A stretch of DNA of 64,000 nt from Lateolabrax maculatus (lineage: Eukaryota; Chordata; Actinopteri; Acropomatiformes; Lateolabracidae): NCBI GenBank assembly GCA_031216445.1, contig CM062215.1:2636001-2700000 (forward strand), written 5' to 3'. The notes under the pieces were generated by a model. It saw only the letters and a program-made list of their open reading frames with translations. It did no database searches and had not been told where the DNA came from. This document shows, piece after piece, positions 25,486 through 37,545 of the stretch (positions are counted from its first letter, which is position 1; each line of letters opens with the position of its first letter). Made by a program: the position numbers and the translations under genes.

Positions 25486-25918
25486 TCTTTGTAGAAATAT
25501 TAGATTCGTAGACTTTAAATCTGTTTTCCTTGTACTTGATGTTATTTCTTTTCAGGTGGATTTTACTCACAAAGGTAATTCACATAGATGCTCCATGAAA
25601 CATGCACAGCTGTCTATGCAGCATTAGATATCAGGAAGCGACAAACCTTATAAAACCCTCATCTGTCCAATGAAAAACACCTTGAATATTTTACCACGAA
25701 CAAAACTAGCCACAACCAACCATAGTCACCTGGAGCAGTCACTACGTCATAGCTTAGTTTCCTACAAATTACATCTATATGTAACTAATTTAGAAAAGCA
25801 GATGATGAAAACGATGATGAAACAATGATTCTCTAGCCTTTAAAGTGCTAAATGTAATTTCTTACATACATTAACAGCTCTGTATTGCTGATGTGTGTCA
25901 ACAGATTGTAACATAACT

Positions 25919-25944
25919 TTCGACTTTACGACTTTACGACTTTC
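25919..25944 (+). repeat. 8-bp tandem repeat, three copies
   Basis: The unit cgacttta is repeated three times, the last as cgactttc. Confidence 0.8.
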
Positions 25945-26057
25945 TCTCTGTAGCCTTTAACAGCCTGTGGACTGATTTCTACGTAAAGGACTTTACTGAC
26001 CTCATCCGTCAACATGATTCCGCTCAATCACGTCCAGTCTCGTGTATGTCACGTGAC

Positions 26058-26160
26058 TGGTTCAAGGTTCAAGGTTAATTTATTTGTCAGTTTACAACGC
26101 AGCTCACTTTACAACATTTTGTTGGCTCAGAGTCGGAACAACACGATCCGCCCGAGAGCA
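26058..26160 (+). repeat. Possible short interspersed repeat with duplicated ggttcaa
   Basis: The string ggttcaaggttcaaggtt is followed by aatttatttgtcagtttaca. This combination of a TTCAAGG doublet and a tttatttgtca block recurs in fish repeat tails. It could be chance. Confidence 0.25.
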
Positions 26161-26994
26161 GAAGCTCGATCTAAGCTCGCATCTTAAAGTTTTTGCATAT
26201 TTCCTGCCACAGGAAGTCACCGATCACCTCAGTTTGCAGGTATTGAGGCTCAGAATACGCTACAGGTAACAGAAAGTGACAGAGAGGAAATGAAATTATC
26301 TGCTGCTCATGCTTACTGCTTGTTTTTAATCTGTTTAACATTCATGGAATATATACACATTCCTGAATTATTTTAAATAAAATAAAAAATGATAGCCCTT
26401 GGTATCATATTTGGCACACACACTCTCTCCTTCTCATTTAGACACACACTCACACACACTTCCCCCAGGTGGTTTCCTCTTGTCTCAGCAGCCGTGTTCA
26501 TCACTCCTCTCCGCCTGGCTCCGACACGCTCTCCACTTCATCACTGTCAGAGGGGGAGTCTTCTGTGTGCATTTGTGTGCTCGCTGATGCATACGCGAGC
26601 GTGATTTTCCGTGTGCTTGCGCGTCCGTGTGAGTGTGCATCCATGTGGTTTGACCCGCGCCGCCACAACACACCCACGCAGACACACCCCTGCCCGTTTG
26701 ATGCAAACACTGACATTAATTTCAATTACTGTTGCCTTCTTTTGGAAGTGCCAAGTGAGAAATAAATGGAAACAACAAAAAAAACAGAAAAAACACAGCC
26801 GGCATTTCTCCTCCAAAGGCCGCTGAGGAAAGCAAATCCCTCCGTACTCGTCCGACGCCCGACTCTTTCTATTTTAGGTCGACTTTAAGTTTTTAATTTG
26901 GATTGATTACAGCAGCGTAGGTGTTGCAGCCGCTGAGATAATGAACGCTCTGGGAGAGGGAGAGCTGAAGCATTATTAATGAGACACTTAAAGG

Positions 26995-27220
26995 TGAAAG
27001 AAGGAGAGGAAGAGAGGGGAAAAGAGGCAGATAAATGAAGAGAGAGGAGAAAGAGACGGGGGGAGTTTGGTATTTGGGGAAAGCAGAAACAAGGATGTAA
27101 AAGAAAGAAGGGGGGATGCAGACAGGAGGCGATGAAGGGAGGTAGAAGAGTTAAGGGGGGAAGGTAAGACGTATAAAAGAAAGAAATACAAGAGAGAAGA
27201 TAATGGCTGGAGATGGACAA
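26995..27220 (+). repeat. Purine-rich low-complexity tract
   Basis: About 225 bp of G/A-rich sequence (gaaagaaggagagg, agagagaggagaaa). It is not coding. Confidence 0.75.
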
Positions 27221-27419
27221 GAATCAGACGCACCAGGCAAAAACCAAAAGCCATTGAATTTATTGCAAACCGACCCTTCGATGTCTCTCGAAAAAATACG
27301 GGATCAATAACCGTCTCTTAACTCCACTGACCGTTTCTACAGTAACCGGCAAAGATGGTGGAAAGATGGCACATGTAGCGGGTCCAACCCATCTTTATCT
27401 CCAGAGACTCCCAAAGACG

Positions 27420-27540
27420 ACAAGCCTATCAGACCTCAGTTGTCATGGTAACACTGGTTAAAACAGTTGCAGTTTGGTTTAGGCACCAAAATTAGTTGGT
27501 TAGATTTGGGAAAAGACCACGGTTTGGCGGTCTCCAGTCC
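27420..27540. repeat. Possible old interspersed repeat
   Basis: The phrase gcagtttggtttaggcacca, then aattagttggttagatttgg and gaaaagaccacggtttgg, resembles a repeat frequently seen in fish intergenic DNA (gtttaggcaac / cttggttaggtttagg). The family is not identified. A possible relative in the other orientation is near 18570. Confidence 0.3.
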
Positions 27541-27889
27541 TGTGTTTGACACATCCATCCACCCCTGACAGTAAATGTAGGTATCAATAAGCTGATAATC
27601 TGCCTCTGTAAACATCGGTGGCTTTAACCCTGTTAAACGATCGACCACTGTTGTCGTTTTCGGTATAAGGTCGAGCTGACCAGGTCTGAATACTCCACAC
27701 AATGCTGCCTTTTTGAAAATCTAACATTGTATCATGTTTTGTAACTGGAGAGTGAAAAATCTGAAGCCAAAACAAGACACTGAAATGAGAGGGACGTGAG
27801 AGAGGAGTCATAATAAATGCACTGCTTTATGCTCTGAAGTCCTCTTTGCATCTACTGATTTACATACAGAAAAAGAGAGACGAAAATAG

Positions 27890-28030
27890 TACACGGCTCA
27901 GTGTGATGGAGACAAAAAAACTGAGTGCAGGTGAATGAAGAGAGAGGAATGGACTGAGGGGAAGATGTAAGATGGGCGAAACATGGAGGAGTGAGAGAGA
28001 AAAATTGAGAAAATGGAGAGAAAATGTGTT
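27890..28030 (+). repeat. Purine-rich low-complexity tract
   Basis: G/A-rich sequence with gagaga and gaatgaagag words. The minus-strand frames have only biased composition. Confidence 0.55.
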
Positions 28031-29466
28031 TGATAATGAAGGTGAGAACAGTCCCAAAAATAAGACAAAATGTCAGGTACATAGTAAATTAAATATTTAA
28101 CTTCTGGGTGATGAGATAATAATTCATTTTTTGCTTTTTTAATATTGTAATTAAAGATTGAACTCATGTTTTAACAACAGAAAGCTTAGATTCTACTTCT
28201 TTTTGTATGATTTCCTTTTTTTTTAACTCAAAGAGCACATTGATACCAACCTGAAAAGAAGGTGTAGCTCCTCAAAAGTCGATATTTTGGAGATTAAAGC
28301 ATCTCACCCACAACGGAAAAAGAGACCGAAACAGAGAACAAGAAAGCAAAAGGAAGACGGAGAGTCGAATGATTTCTGTTTCTAACAACTTTACCTGAGT
28401 AAGCGCTGATGCACGGCCAAGCCGTGTGTTCAGGAGAGGCTGGAGACACGATAGCATTAATAAAAGTGATCCCTACGGTGCTGCAGATGTGTTCCTCATT
28501 AGTCTCTGCTCTGCTATAGAAAGCTACAATTGATTATCACTGCAACACCTCCCAAACTCTGAGGTTTGTGTTTTTGCTGCAGTACAAAAAAAAAAGAAAG
28601 AAAGTCTCCAGATAAAGCCGAAACAGGAGGCTGAGAATCGATTTTCGCTTTGAGGAGCTTGTATTCGTCGAATTGTTCCCCTCCTCGAGCCAAAAGTCTA
28701 TCCTCCAGGATCTGAAGCGAGCTTCTTAAGACTTCGGGGTTTGTTCAAAGGTTCGAGCCCAGACATTCATGGTAGAGCATGAAGGGGTTCCCCAAGGACT
28801 CGTCTTGGGATCCCCAACACGTTCTGAAGGTTCTTTGAAGAACAACTTTTTACTTTTTACATGAAGTTCAAATCCTAGTAGGGAAAACTGTGTTTTTTTT
28901 ACCCGCTTATAAAAATATATTGACTTTATCTGGACATTCCTCTGATTAAAGTTGAATTTATGGTTCAGCAAAAAAAGTTATATTTAAGCAAGTATTTATA
29001 TGAGCCTTTTGTATCAGAGTCAAGTTATGAAACTATGAAATATCAGATTGTTAGTTCCTAATAGAAACTGTTATCAAGTGTTTAAGTGTAATTTTATGAC
29101 ACCATGTGCACAACAAATGTACTAAAATGTTTGTACTGTGGTGGTGGCTGAGGTCCTCCAAAGTGCCCTAAATAAACCTGCAACTAAGAGTAAGTGGTAA
29201 GATGTGATTATTTTGTTATTTGGGTGCAGTGACCCTTTAAAAACAGATGTACAATGCCCGTAACTAAAACACGAGGACCTAATCTTAGAAATAAATGTCT
29301 AAACTGGAAAATACTTTAAGTTTGTCGCTTCTATTTTCAGTGTAACCCAGTTGAATTAAAATAGAAAAAATAGATTTATTGCAGTCTGCTGTGAAGATAC
29401 AGTAACATACAGCACGACAGCTGGGATTACCATCAGCAGAGACAGCAAAGACAAAAGTCTGTTTCA
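28031..29466. other. Intergenic; enhancer-like patch at 28370-28560
   Basis: The patch has acaattgattatcactgca, catagcattaataaaagtga-like and ctcattagtctctgctctgc words with few repeats. The rest is ordinary AT-rich DNA. Confidence 0.25.
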
Positions 29467-29537
29467 GTGTGTGTGTGTGTGTGTCAGTGCTCCCTGAATA
29501 TGGGATATGTCGAGCACACACACACACACACACACAC
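29467..29537. repeat. (GT)n and (AC)n in inverted pair
   Basis: (GT)n at 29467-29484 and (AC)n at 29514-29537 are separated by 29 bp, giving a possible 18-bp stem. Confidence 0.8.
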
Positions 29538-30176
29538 CTGTCAGTGCTTCACCTGATCCTGTAACACAAACAGCATCTCGAGGGAGCAGCAGCCGCATCC
29601 TGAACGCCAGCAGCTATATATAAAACATCATTTGCATTAAACTACAAGTGTACAACAACTTCATTTTGGTTGTTTCGGTGCCGACAACAACATCTAGGAA
29701 ATGTACTCCCGTGACGCCTTTTCACTTATTTTCACCTATTTCATCACGCCGTGCCCCTTGAAGCGCTCTTACTTTCCTTTACGTCACGTTTCATCAAGCG
29801 GACACGCTGCGCCGCCACACGCATCAACACTCTGCACCAACCTGAAAATGAAAAGTTTTTTTTTTTAAAAGCAGCTCCCTTTACATTCCTCTGCATTTTG
29901 CCGGCACCTTCCATGACAGTTTCATTCAGACCTGACACCCCGGAGGTGCGGGGGCCCCTCGGTTTGCTCGGCAGGGGTCCCTGACACCTCGCCGAGTGAT
30001 TGCTGGTGGTCTGTAGTCAGCCGAGGGAGGGTGTCTGGTTTCAAAGGCAGAGAGGAGAAAGATTTGTGGAAGCCTTAAAGCCCTAAAGGCAGGCTGGCGC
30101 CTCTTATCCTCTATCCTGGTCAGAGGAAGCGAAAGCCTCCTGCCGAACCCCCCTGTGCAGCAATTACTGCAGAGCA

Positions 30177-30207
30177 GGATGGATAGATGGATGGATGGAT
30201 GGATGGA
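30177..30207 (+). repeat. (GGAT)n tetranucleotide repeat
   Basis: About seven ggat units with one gata variant. It may be a leftover LINE tail, because the LINE family seen at 22300 ends in the same tetranucleotide, but no LINE body precedes it. Confidence 0.8.
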
Positions 30208-30772
30208 TTTATGGGAGTATGTCTGCTGCTTCTGTCTGCACATCATCTCTGCAAACGGAAGGAGGAGATTTCGGTTCCACCAATGTTTGTCTGATAAAGA
30301 AAATATCTCTGAAAGTTGCTTATTGTGCTGAAATTTGTTAATCTGAATGAGGAGCAGTTGATCCAGGTGTCATTGGGGTGACGAAAGCACCTGGATCCTT
30401 GATTTAGTACCAACAGATGTACACGGGCCGGACTGCTGGAGGTACTGGAATCACTAAGCTTGTCTATTACATGCAAGAGGCATCACTTGGGTTTATTTTT
30501 GTTGCCCCCCAACCCGTGCCACCCTGAGATCTGCTGTGGCTCCATCTTGCCGACCCTACAAACCTGCGACAATGGCAACGCGTTAATTTACAGTTTCTGA
30601 AGCCCCCATAATGGTAAAGTTCAAATGGGCAAACAGAGACAGGCAGGTTCAGGATACAACAGGGCAGAGAAAGGCCGGACTGGCAGGCAAGCTGTGGCAA
30701 TCTGAAATCTCAATTCATTACAAAGCTCTTCCTCACAGCACAGCGTTGTAATTGAATTTCTGGTATCGACAA

Positions 30773-30793
30773 CTCTCTCTCTCTCTCTCTCTC
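30773..30793 (+). repeat. (CT)n microsatellite
   Basis: Twenty-one bases of uninterrupted ct. Confidence 0.85.
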
Positions 30794-31505
30794 CATCGCT
30801 TCAAAGCTAGTAGTCACAATGTTTTTTTTTTAATTAATACATCATCTATTTGTTGGGTAGCGTATTATAAAACACAGAAACTGTCACATTAACTGTGGTC
30901 GCAAGCGCTGTTGACAAATGTTGATCAGCATGCGTGCTGGCACCTGTCCTGGTTTTACACAGCGTTTGTTCTTCCATGCACCGAAATCAGCAGCATAAAC
31001 CCTGTAGGATGACACTTGTGCAGGTTTTACTGATTCGAACAAACGGCAGGCCTTTCTTGAATGTCACTGCAGTTACATTTCGGTGCTGGAAAGGTGCCAG
31101 AAAGACAGCGGAGAGAAAGTTACAGATTTCAGTTTTAACTGTAGGCAGAATAAAGTCGTCCCAATTAGCAAAAATGTATTCATACCACCAAGGAAGTTTT
31201 GAATTACACAAGCTGAAAGTTTTGGCAGCTTCACATGAGAGTCACACCTTCTGGGCTCAACGTGAGCTAAAAGAGACTTTCAGAAGTGAATTGTTTGGTG
31301 ATAATTTCTATGATTATATAATTTGTGAATTGTTACATTTTATGGATCCGTTTTCTTCACCCAGACTTTTATTTTTATTTTTTTTTTAGCATGTTTTACA
31401 CCCAGAAAACTACTCTACGGCACCTTTTAAGTCAGTGGGGAAACCGTAGGAGGAGAAATAGATGCAAACACACACTTAACTGTACACAAGCAGTTTTGCC
31501 CGAGT

Positions 31506-31524
31506 ACACACACACACACACACA
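31506..31524 (+). repeat. (CA)n microsatellite
   Basis: Nineteen bases of ca repeat. Confidence 0.8.
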
Positions 31525-32239
31525 TGCTTTTAACGCTATCAGGGTGCTGTTGGATGTACTGTATGATGGTGGGTCATGCCAAGACCGACTGTTCCATCTG
31601 AGGTGAGATATTATACAACTGATTCACATACGTAACGTGTGGCTGAGCCATCATGGGGCAGAGATGGAAAGGATAGGACATTCTACATTTTTCTTAATGC
31701 CAGCAAATCCCACTAAAAAGCCAAACCAAAAATGAATTGACAAGTATTGTCTGTGTATCCAAAACCTGATATATCTTATTCTGTCATTGTTGTACAAAAA
31801 TTATAAAAAATGCATCAGTGAGTCACATTGTTGCACTGGGTGACATGTTCCCTCATTCCCATGAGCACACACACTGTAGTTTATTTTGGCTCAATCCCAC
31901 ACACACCGTCCTGCTGCCCCAAATACTCAGTAGTGCGCCAAGTGTGGATTAATCCACCGCTGAAAATAGTCCCCAACAAATGCAGTATTTCCTCCAGTTT
32001 GAGTAACGTTTGCTAAAAAAACTACAGTTGCCAGCTGCTGAAAAGGAACTTTCACAAGAGTTGTTCAACAAAGATACAGAATATCGCCGGGCTTATCTTG
32101 AACTAAAGAACCAAAAAATAGGACAACTGGCATTGACAGTGAGAGGGGAGTGTACAATAACAAAACTGAAATGGATGAAGGTCTGTATTCATGAAGAAAA
32201 TAGCCTTAGGTTTTTTCAAATCGAATTTGTGGGAAGATA

Positions 32240-32710
32240 AACCCAGGTCTGCAGCTTGAAAGAAAGAGGAAGAACAAGTTGTAAAGAGAAGAAATTAAAG
32301 GAGGAACAACCTCAAGAAGTAAAAAAATAAGTGAATAGGATTGCAAGGAAAACAAACATTTAAAGAAAAAGAGTAAAGATGAGGAATAGAAGTTCACATC
32401 CATGGAGACGGAGAGCAAAAATGAGCCTGAAAGAGGGGAAAATGAGACATGTTTACACAGAAAAAGGAAGGTGATGGAAGCCTGCATCTATCAACAAAGG
32501 AGAACAGTGAGCTCAACAAAAGCAGCAGAAATGTGAGAGAGAGAGAGAGAGAGAGACGTCCATGAAGAAAGAGCGATAATTAACTCAGAATAAGAAGAGA
32601 GCAAGAAAAGGGCAGAGAGGCCTGAATTTATTAAAAAAAAGAAAAGATAGGAAAATAACATCGAAAGAGCAGAGGGAAAGAGAGAAAGAGAGGTCTGCAT
32701 TTCTAAATTA
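32240..32710 (+). repeat. Long purine-rich tract
   Basis: About 470 bp dominated by A and G (gaaagaaaaag, gagagaaag words) with a (GA)n core at 32534-32556. It continues weakly to about 32920. Confidence 0.75.
32534..32556 (+). repeat. (GA)n microsatellite
   Basis: Twenty-three bases of ga, inside a wider purine-rich region. Confidence 0.85.
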
Positions 32711-33699
32711 TTCAGGAAGATGGATATGTGTGGCTTTAAGACACAGGTAAATACTTAAAGAGAGGAAAAAGGAGATGTTTTCATCCAAAGAAGATGAAAA
32801 TGGAAGAGAGAGAATGGATTGAAAAGGGGCTGATGGAAAAAACAAAACACTCTGTGTGGTTGACGTCTGCATGTACAATAAAGACACTAATAGATTGGTT
32901 GTTTCCAAAAGGGGAAAAAAAAAGTGAGCATACAGGATGAGAAGGATGGGTAAGTGAGGCTTCTCTTGATCCGAGCCCTGTTTGCATGGAACCGGTATTA
33001 TGTTGGGTTTTCACATATAAGTAATAATTTATCCCCTAATCTCTGTGGACTTCACTCTTCTCTTATGAATGTTATGCTATTTATTGATGAAAAAGTCTTA
33101 AAATGTTGAGAATTAAAGAAGACTGCCGAGAAAACCGGAGCTTTTCCGAGTGCTGAACATGGTTCAAGAACTTCTCATTTCTCTCAAGTGTCACTAGTGT
33201 CACATTCTGTTGCCTGTTTTTGATGCAGACTGATTTTTCACAGCCCGACCTTAAATCCACCCCTTTAATGGTCTGATATCGGCTTACATTCTTGTTGTAA
33301 ACTACATGCACTCTGTGTAGTGGATCACGAACCAGCAGCAGAAACAAAAAAAGACACACAGGAGCTGCAAAAGATCGGACCTCACCCAGAGACTGAAAGA
33401 CTATGAAAGAAAAAATGCAGGTGTTACTGTAAGAACTAAGCCAGGATATCTCGAACTCTTTGACCATTCATCTTTTATTCAGTTTTTTACCATCCCCTAA
33501 CTTTACCGAAGTATAATACTAGATCTCTGGAGTAGCCCTTTATTTTTATCATTGATTTTTAAAGCACTCAGGTCTGAGAAACCTGGGAAAAGCTTACTCT
33601 GAGTGTGAGACTACCCCATGCATCCCTACAGTGTTCCAACAACTTGTAAACAAGTAAAGCAAAGCGTGATAAGGACAATTTAGACATGATCGCCTGGTT
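32711..33699. other. Intergenic, no gene visible
   Basis: Nothing recognised. The 128-codon minus-strand frame at 33081-33467 has no identifiable domain. Confidence 0.4.
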
Positions 33700-33905
33700 T
33701 CTGTGCCTCCTGGCTGCCTGTCCTGGTCCTGACCGGCTGGGAGGGCCGAGAGTCCGGGGCAGAGCCAGGACCTGTTGGAGGGATTACAACTCCCAGCTGG
33801 CCTGGGAACGACCGGTTATCCCCAAGCAGGAGGTGGAGGGAGTAGGTGGGGGTGGGGGGGGGGACATTTGGACTGGAAAACGGACCGATGGCAGGATAGA
33901 TGGAT
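33700..33905 (+). mobile_element. LINE 3' end fragment (same family as 22300-22575)
   Basis: Shared words are gaccggctgggaggg, gcagagccaggacctgttgg, agggattacaactcccagct and ggcctgggaacgacc. It translates to GRARTCWRDYNSQLAWERP, the same C-terminal peptide block as the copy at 22300. The end has a G-run (33850-33861) and a decayed gatagatggatag tail. Confidence 0.65.
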
Positions 33906-34164
33906 AGTTCAAATGTTTGAATGGGTTCAAGTGTGGAAAAGGTTCGCTGTAAGGCATTCTGTGAAATATAGGAAATCAGTAACTGAATTAAAAGTTTAGG
34001 GAAGGTGAACAAAATAAATTACACTTCACTGCCAGAGTTTGTCTTGATATATAACAAAGGAGATTGTCTTTGAAGTTTGTGCTAAATGTGCTTCAAAACC
34101 TTCCTCTACAGCTCTTTCGGTGGCCTTCATTTTTCAACGCAGGGCGATAGAAATCTAAAATTTG

Positions 34165-34185
34165 GAAGAAGAAGAAGAAGAAGAA
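34165..34185 (+). repeat. (GAA)n trinucleotide repeat
   Basis: Seven gaa units. Confidence 0.8.
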
Positions 34186-34614
34186 TGAAAACAGATGACT
34201 TAATACGCTGCTGACAGGTGGATTTTCAGTATTATCAGCAGACTCTTTTCCAGGCCAAAAAAAAAAGCTTTTACTTACTTACTATGCCGACATTACAAGA
34301 AAATAATAATGGAGAAATGGATAAAGCCACATGAAAGCGGTCTTACGTCAGCGAAGCCATGTGAAAATGAGCTGCAGCAAGAAAAGGGAAAGAAAGGGAA
34401 TTGAAGTACATTGTGTAATATCACCAGATATGATTCATGTAGTATTTGTGTCAGCTCTTGGCATGATGCATCGCGTCCTCTGCTTTATATTCTGCAGAAG
34501 GCATCCATGTCATTTTAAAATCCTCAGCCTTGAAGGAGGAGAGGATGGATGCCGCGGCCTTCCGCTGCCTTCACGAAGCTGCACCAGAACCGCACAGCAA
34601 ATACATATACATCT

Positions 34615-34905
34615 ATTTATTTAGATTTACACTACATTTATTGTCCTTCCTGGCTTTGCAAATATGCTTCATATGCATATGCATTTTTTGCACACACTAT
34701 CATCATTAAAACCTGCCTTTGTCAAGAGGTGACAGGTGAGCATTGACATTTTGAGAGCTATTCTTAACATTCCTGCCAGAGGAATAAAAGCTATCAAAGT
34801 CATCATTTCCAGGAAATTAATGGCAAATGTTATTGATGTTATTGTGCTATTACCTGCCAATATCTATTATGTTAATGGTGCTTTGTTCTCAGTGTCCTGT
34901 CTTTA
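34615..34905. promoter_or_regulatory. Candidate enhancer with POU MORE palindrome
   Basis: ATGCATATGCAT at 34673-34684 is an exact match to the POU-factor MORE dimer site. It is preceded by TTTGCAAAT (34654-34662), an octamer-like word. The following 200 bp (cagaggaataaaagctatca, aaattaatggcaaatgttat, tattatgttaatggtgcttt) is repeat-free and TAAT-rich, like many conserved non-coding elements. Confidence 0.4.
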
Positions 34906-37270
34906 GTGTTTTATTGATTGTGTGAGTCGTCTGCTTTCAGAGGGCTGTGCCAGTGACATGACGAGGAGATTCTACCACTGAACATTTGCAACAAGGTTGA
35001 AAAATTTAAGAGAAATAACACGTTTTTAACCCAAAACTGGTTAACAACTGGATCTCAGGGGAGTCAAGTCACGTCTCCGGGGAACAATAAGAGCTTTACA
35101 CATGCAAACACACTACTATCGCTGCTGTTTTCAGGGGTATCGTGTCCCGGAGCTTTCACACCTCCACACAAGATGGCCAGGGAGGAGGAGGAGGAGGAAG
35201 AGGAAGCTGCACTCTTCCTCCTTTCGATAGCGCCGAGGCGAGGAGCAGATGGTGCGAGAGATTGGAAACATCGTCTGGAGTCGGACAACCCTGGGCTAAT
35301 GGCAAGCTGTGCTGGCAGCGCTGTGTGAGGGGTTGGAATTGTCTCACTGTGCATAGCTGGCCTGCTAAAAGTTCATTACTGCACGTGGTCAGAGTCGTGT
35401 GTGCGTGCGTTCACGTGTGTGCGGAGCTTTCGTAGGTTTGCTTCTGATTGTTCGACTGACACTAAGAGATGAACAGCGATGGGAGAGTTTGAGTGTCATT
35501 ATTTCTGTAAGCCTATTAAAAAAAAGAAATCCTCCTCTAACCATGTTAAAATGCCAAAAGCTTAATCATAATTTGGTGGATTCAAAATAAACATTTCAAG
35601 TGTCGGCGCGTGCGGCGGTAAACAAGCCAAAGGAAGTAAACAAGAGTAAATGAGAGACAAACAGCGGTGGTTGATGTGTCACGATTAAATTCTCCTCCTG
35701 TGATGCATGCTCCCGCGCTCTCTAAACGAAGGCAAGTTACTTCAATAGAGCCAATTTGTCGCTCACATTCATCCCTCCCCGCCGGCTCTGCCTCGCTTGT
35801 TTTTGGGGGAATTCGGTCCCCGCCGCTGCGCTCTGAAACACACCGGTGCAGCTGGGGTTCTGCCAATAATAAAAACCAGTGGGCACATTTTTAGAAGAAC
35901 CAAACCACGTCAGAGTCTACCTCCCTTTTTTCCTTACCACACGTCGACTCTTTGATCCAAGTGTGTTGTCTGCGATCACTACAAAAATAAGTTTAGGGGC
36001 TTTTCATTGTCATAGTTACAATAATAAACATCTGGGGATCGATCATCGTGATTTAAAAGAATACAGCGTCCGATTTCTGGTCGACCACGGAGCTGAATCC
36101 ATCTGCCGAGGAGCTGCGTGCGACCACATGGTTGAAAGTTTCCGAACAAGCCAGTAAGTGGACCTTGAGTTTGGATTGCTTCACCAAACTAGTTTGACAG
36201 CATGTACCAAGCGTTTTTGCTTGACGCCACAGTTGTGAAATTCCTGATCGCAGAAGTCTGTTTTTGGCTGATCACCTTTGCGCGCTCAGCAAGTTGCGAA
36301 AGACCCGCACCAGCGATCCGTGGTCCAAGCTGTGCAGCGTGTCAGGAATTTAGAGACTGTCCTCCCGAGAACAATGAAGAAGTGAAGCCTTAAAAGACCT
36401 ATATTTATGTTTATGATTAATGCTGCAGTCTTGTGAAGAGTGATTTGTTTCTCTAACATAAACTGCACTGTACTTTTGATGCATCTCTATGATAAATCTC
36501 TTAATCTCTATGGTTTATCAAATCTTTTCAAACCTGCAGAACTGGCTGAACATAAGAACACACTGTGGTTATAACACATTCAAAGGAAAACAGACTCAAG
36601 GTGGCAAGTTTGAGATAACAAACCGCAAACAACATGCGTCAGATACACCAGTGGAAATGTGGGCATGATGAATCCGTGCGGGCAAACACTCTGAAAACTG
36701 CAGGTCTACTGGCATCCAAAGCCAGCTAATATACGCACTTTAAGGTCCCTTGTTGAACACAGCAACATTCCTGGACGTAATACGGGCATGCGTGAATCAT
36801 TTACGATCATCATCATATCTTTTATTATTTCTTCTGACTCACTCTGACTATGTGCGAAACGATCGAAATGGTTCGTGAACTTTCTGGGGTTCCTCCATGA
36901 TCTCGCGGTGAAAAATGTCCTCAAAGGTTCCTGGAATCTCTTCAGCTTGATAGTGTGTTGCCCGTTTCAGGAAATGCCAGGGCAGCTGGGAGATCCTGCG
37001 GTGATAAGTGGCGCCAAAGGCACCGCTGATGTCACTGTCTCCAGACCGAGAACCCTCCCTCTCCCCCCTCACCTCCTCTACCCCGACAGAAAAAAAATGC
37101 CAAGCGAGGAGTTTGGTTCCAAAACAAGGTAAAGCTGCTCTTCCAACACAATAAAATCCTCATGGCTGTGCAGTCAAGTGAGAAGCTGCAGACTTTCACT
37201 CACAATGTACAGTAGCACACAGGAAAGTGATTGTGCAGTGAAGTGACTGCACCAAATCCTCTGGAAACTA
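34906..37270. other. Intergenic, no gene visible
   Basis: A CpG-enriched patch at about 35590-35870 and a small (GGA)n at 35182-35204 stand out. Short frames have no recognisable products. Confidence 0.35.
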
Positions 37271-37545
37271 CAGCTGCACCTAATGATTATTTTCTTTGTC
37301 CATTAATCCCATGATCGTTTTCGAGATGAATCAATTAATCTTTCAGCCTTTAGGCATAAAAAAAAGTGAAAAATGCATAACACAAGTTCAGAAAACATCA
37401 TGGTTTAGTCTGACCATCAGTCCCACACCCACAGATATTCACTTGACAATGATAAAGAAGCTATTTCACATATTTTAGAAGCTGAATCAAGAGAATGTTT
37501 GGCACTTTTTGCTTCATAAACAACATCAAATGACCATTCCATAAT
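37271..37545. mobile_element. hAT-type MITE of the TAATCGATTAAT family, right end lost
   Basis: It starts cagctgcacctaatgattat, followed by gatgaatcaattaatctttc, cagatattcacttgacaatg and tagaagctgaatcaagagaa. These are diagnostic words of a common fish non-autonomous hAT family. The right terminal repeat is not recognisable. Confidence 0.65.

Larger units (their letters stand above)
25484..26994. other. Intergenic with CA/TG-rich block
   Basis: A loose CA- and TG-rich block spans about 26410-26700. A low-repeat patch at 26690-26980 includes ttaatttcaattactgttgc and cattattaatgagacactta. No gene is visible. Confidence 0.35.
29538..32239. other. Intergenic; CpG-rich CRE-containing patch
   Basis: At 29700-29830 CpG is enriched and a CRE-like tttacgtcacgt lies near 29778. 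The 151-codon plus-strand frame at 30934-31389 is the longest here, but it has no recognisable domain, ends in a poly-T, and lacks coding-like composition. It is left uncalled. Confidence 0.35.

Noticed and set aside
28740..28810. Possible tRNA (gttcgagccc)
   Set aside because: No acceptor-stem pairing or anticodon arm could be built around it.
30934..31389. 151-codon plus-strand frame
   Set aside because: It ends in a poly-T stretch translating to Leu/Phe, has no domain and no splice context.
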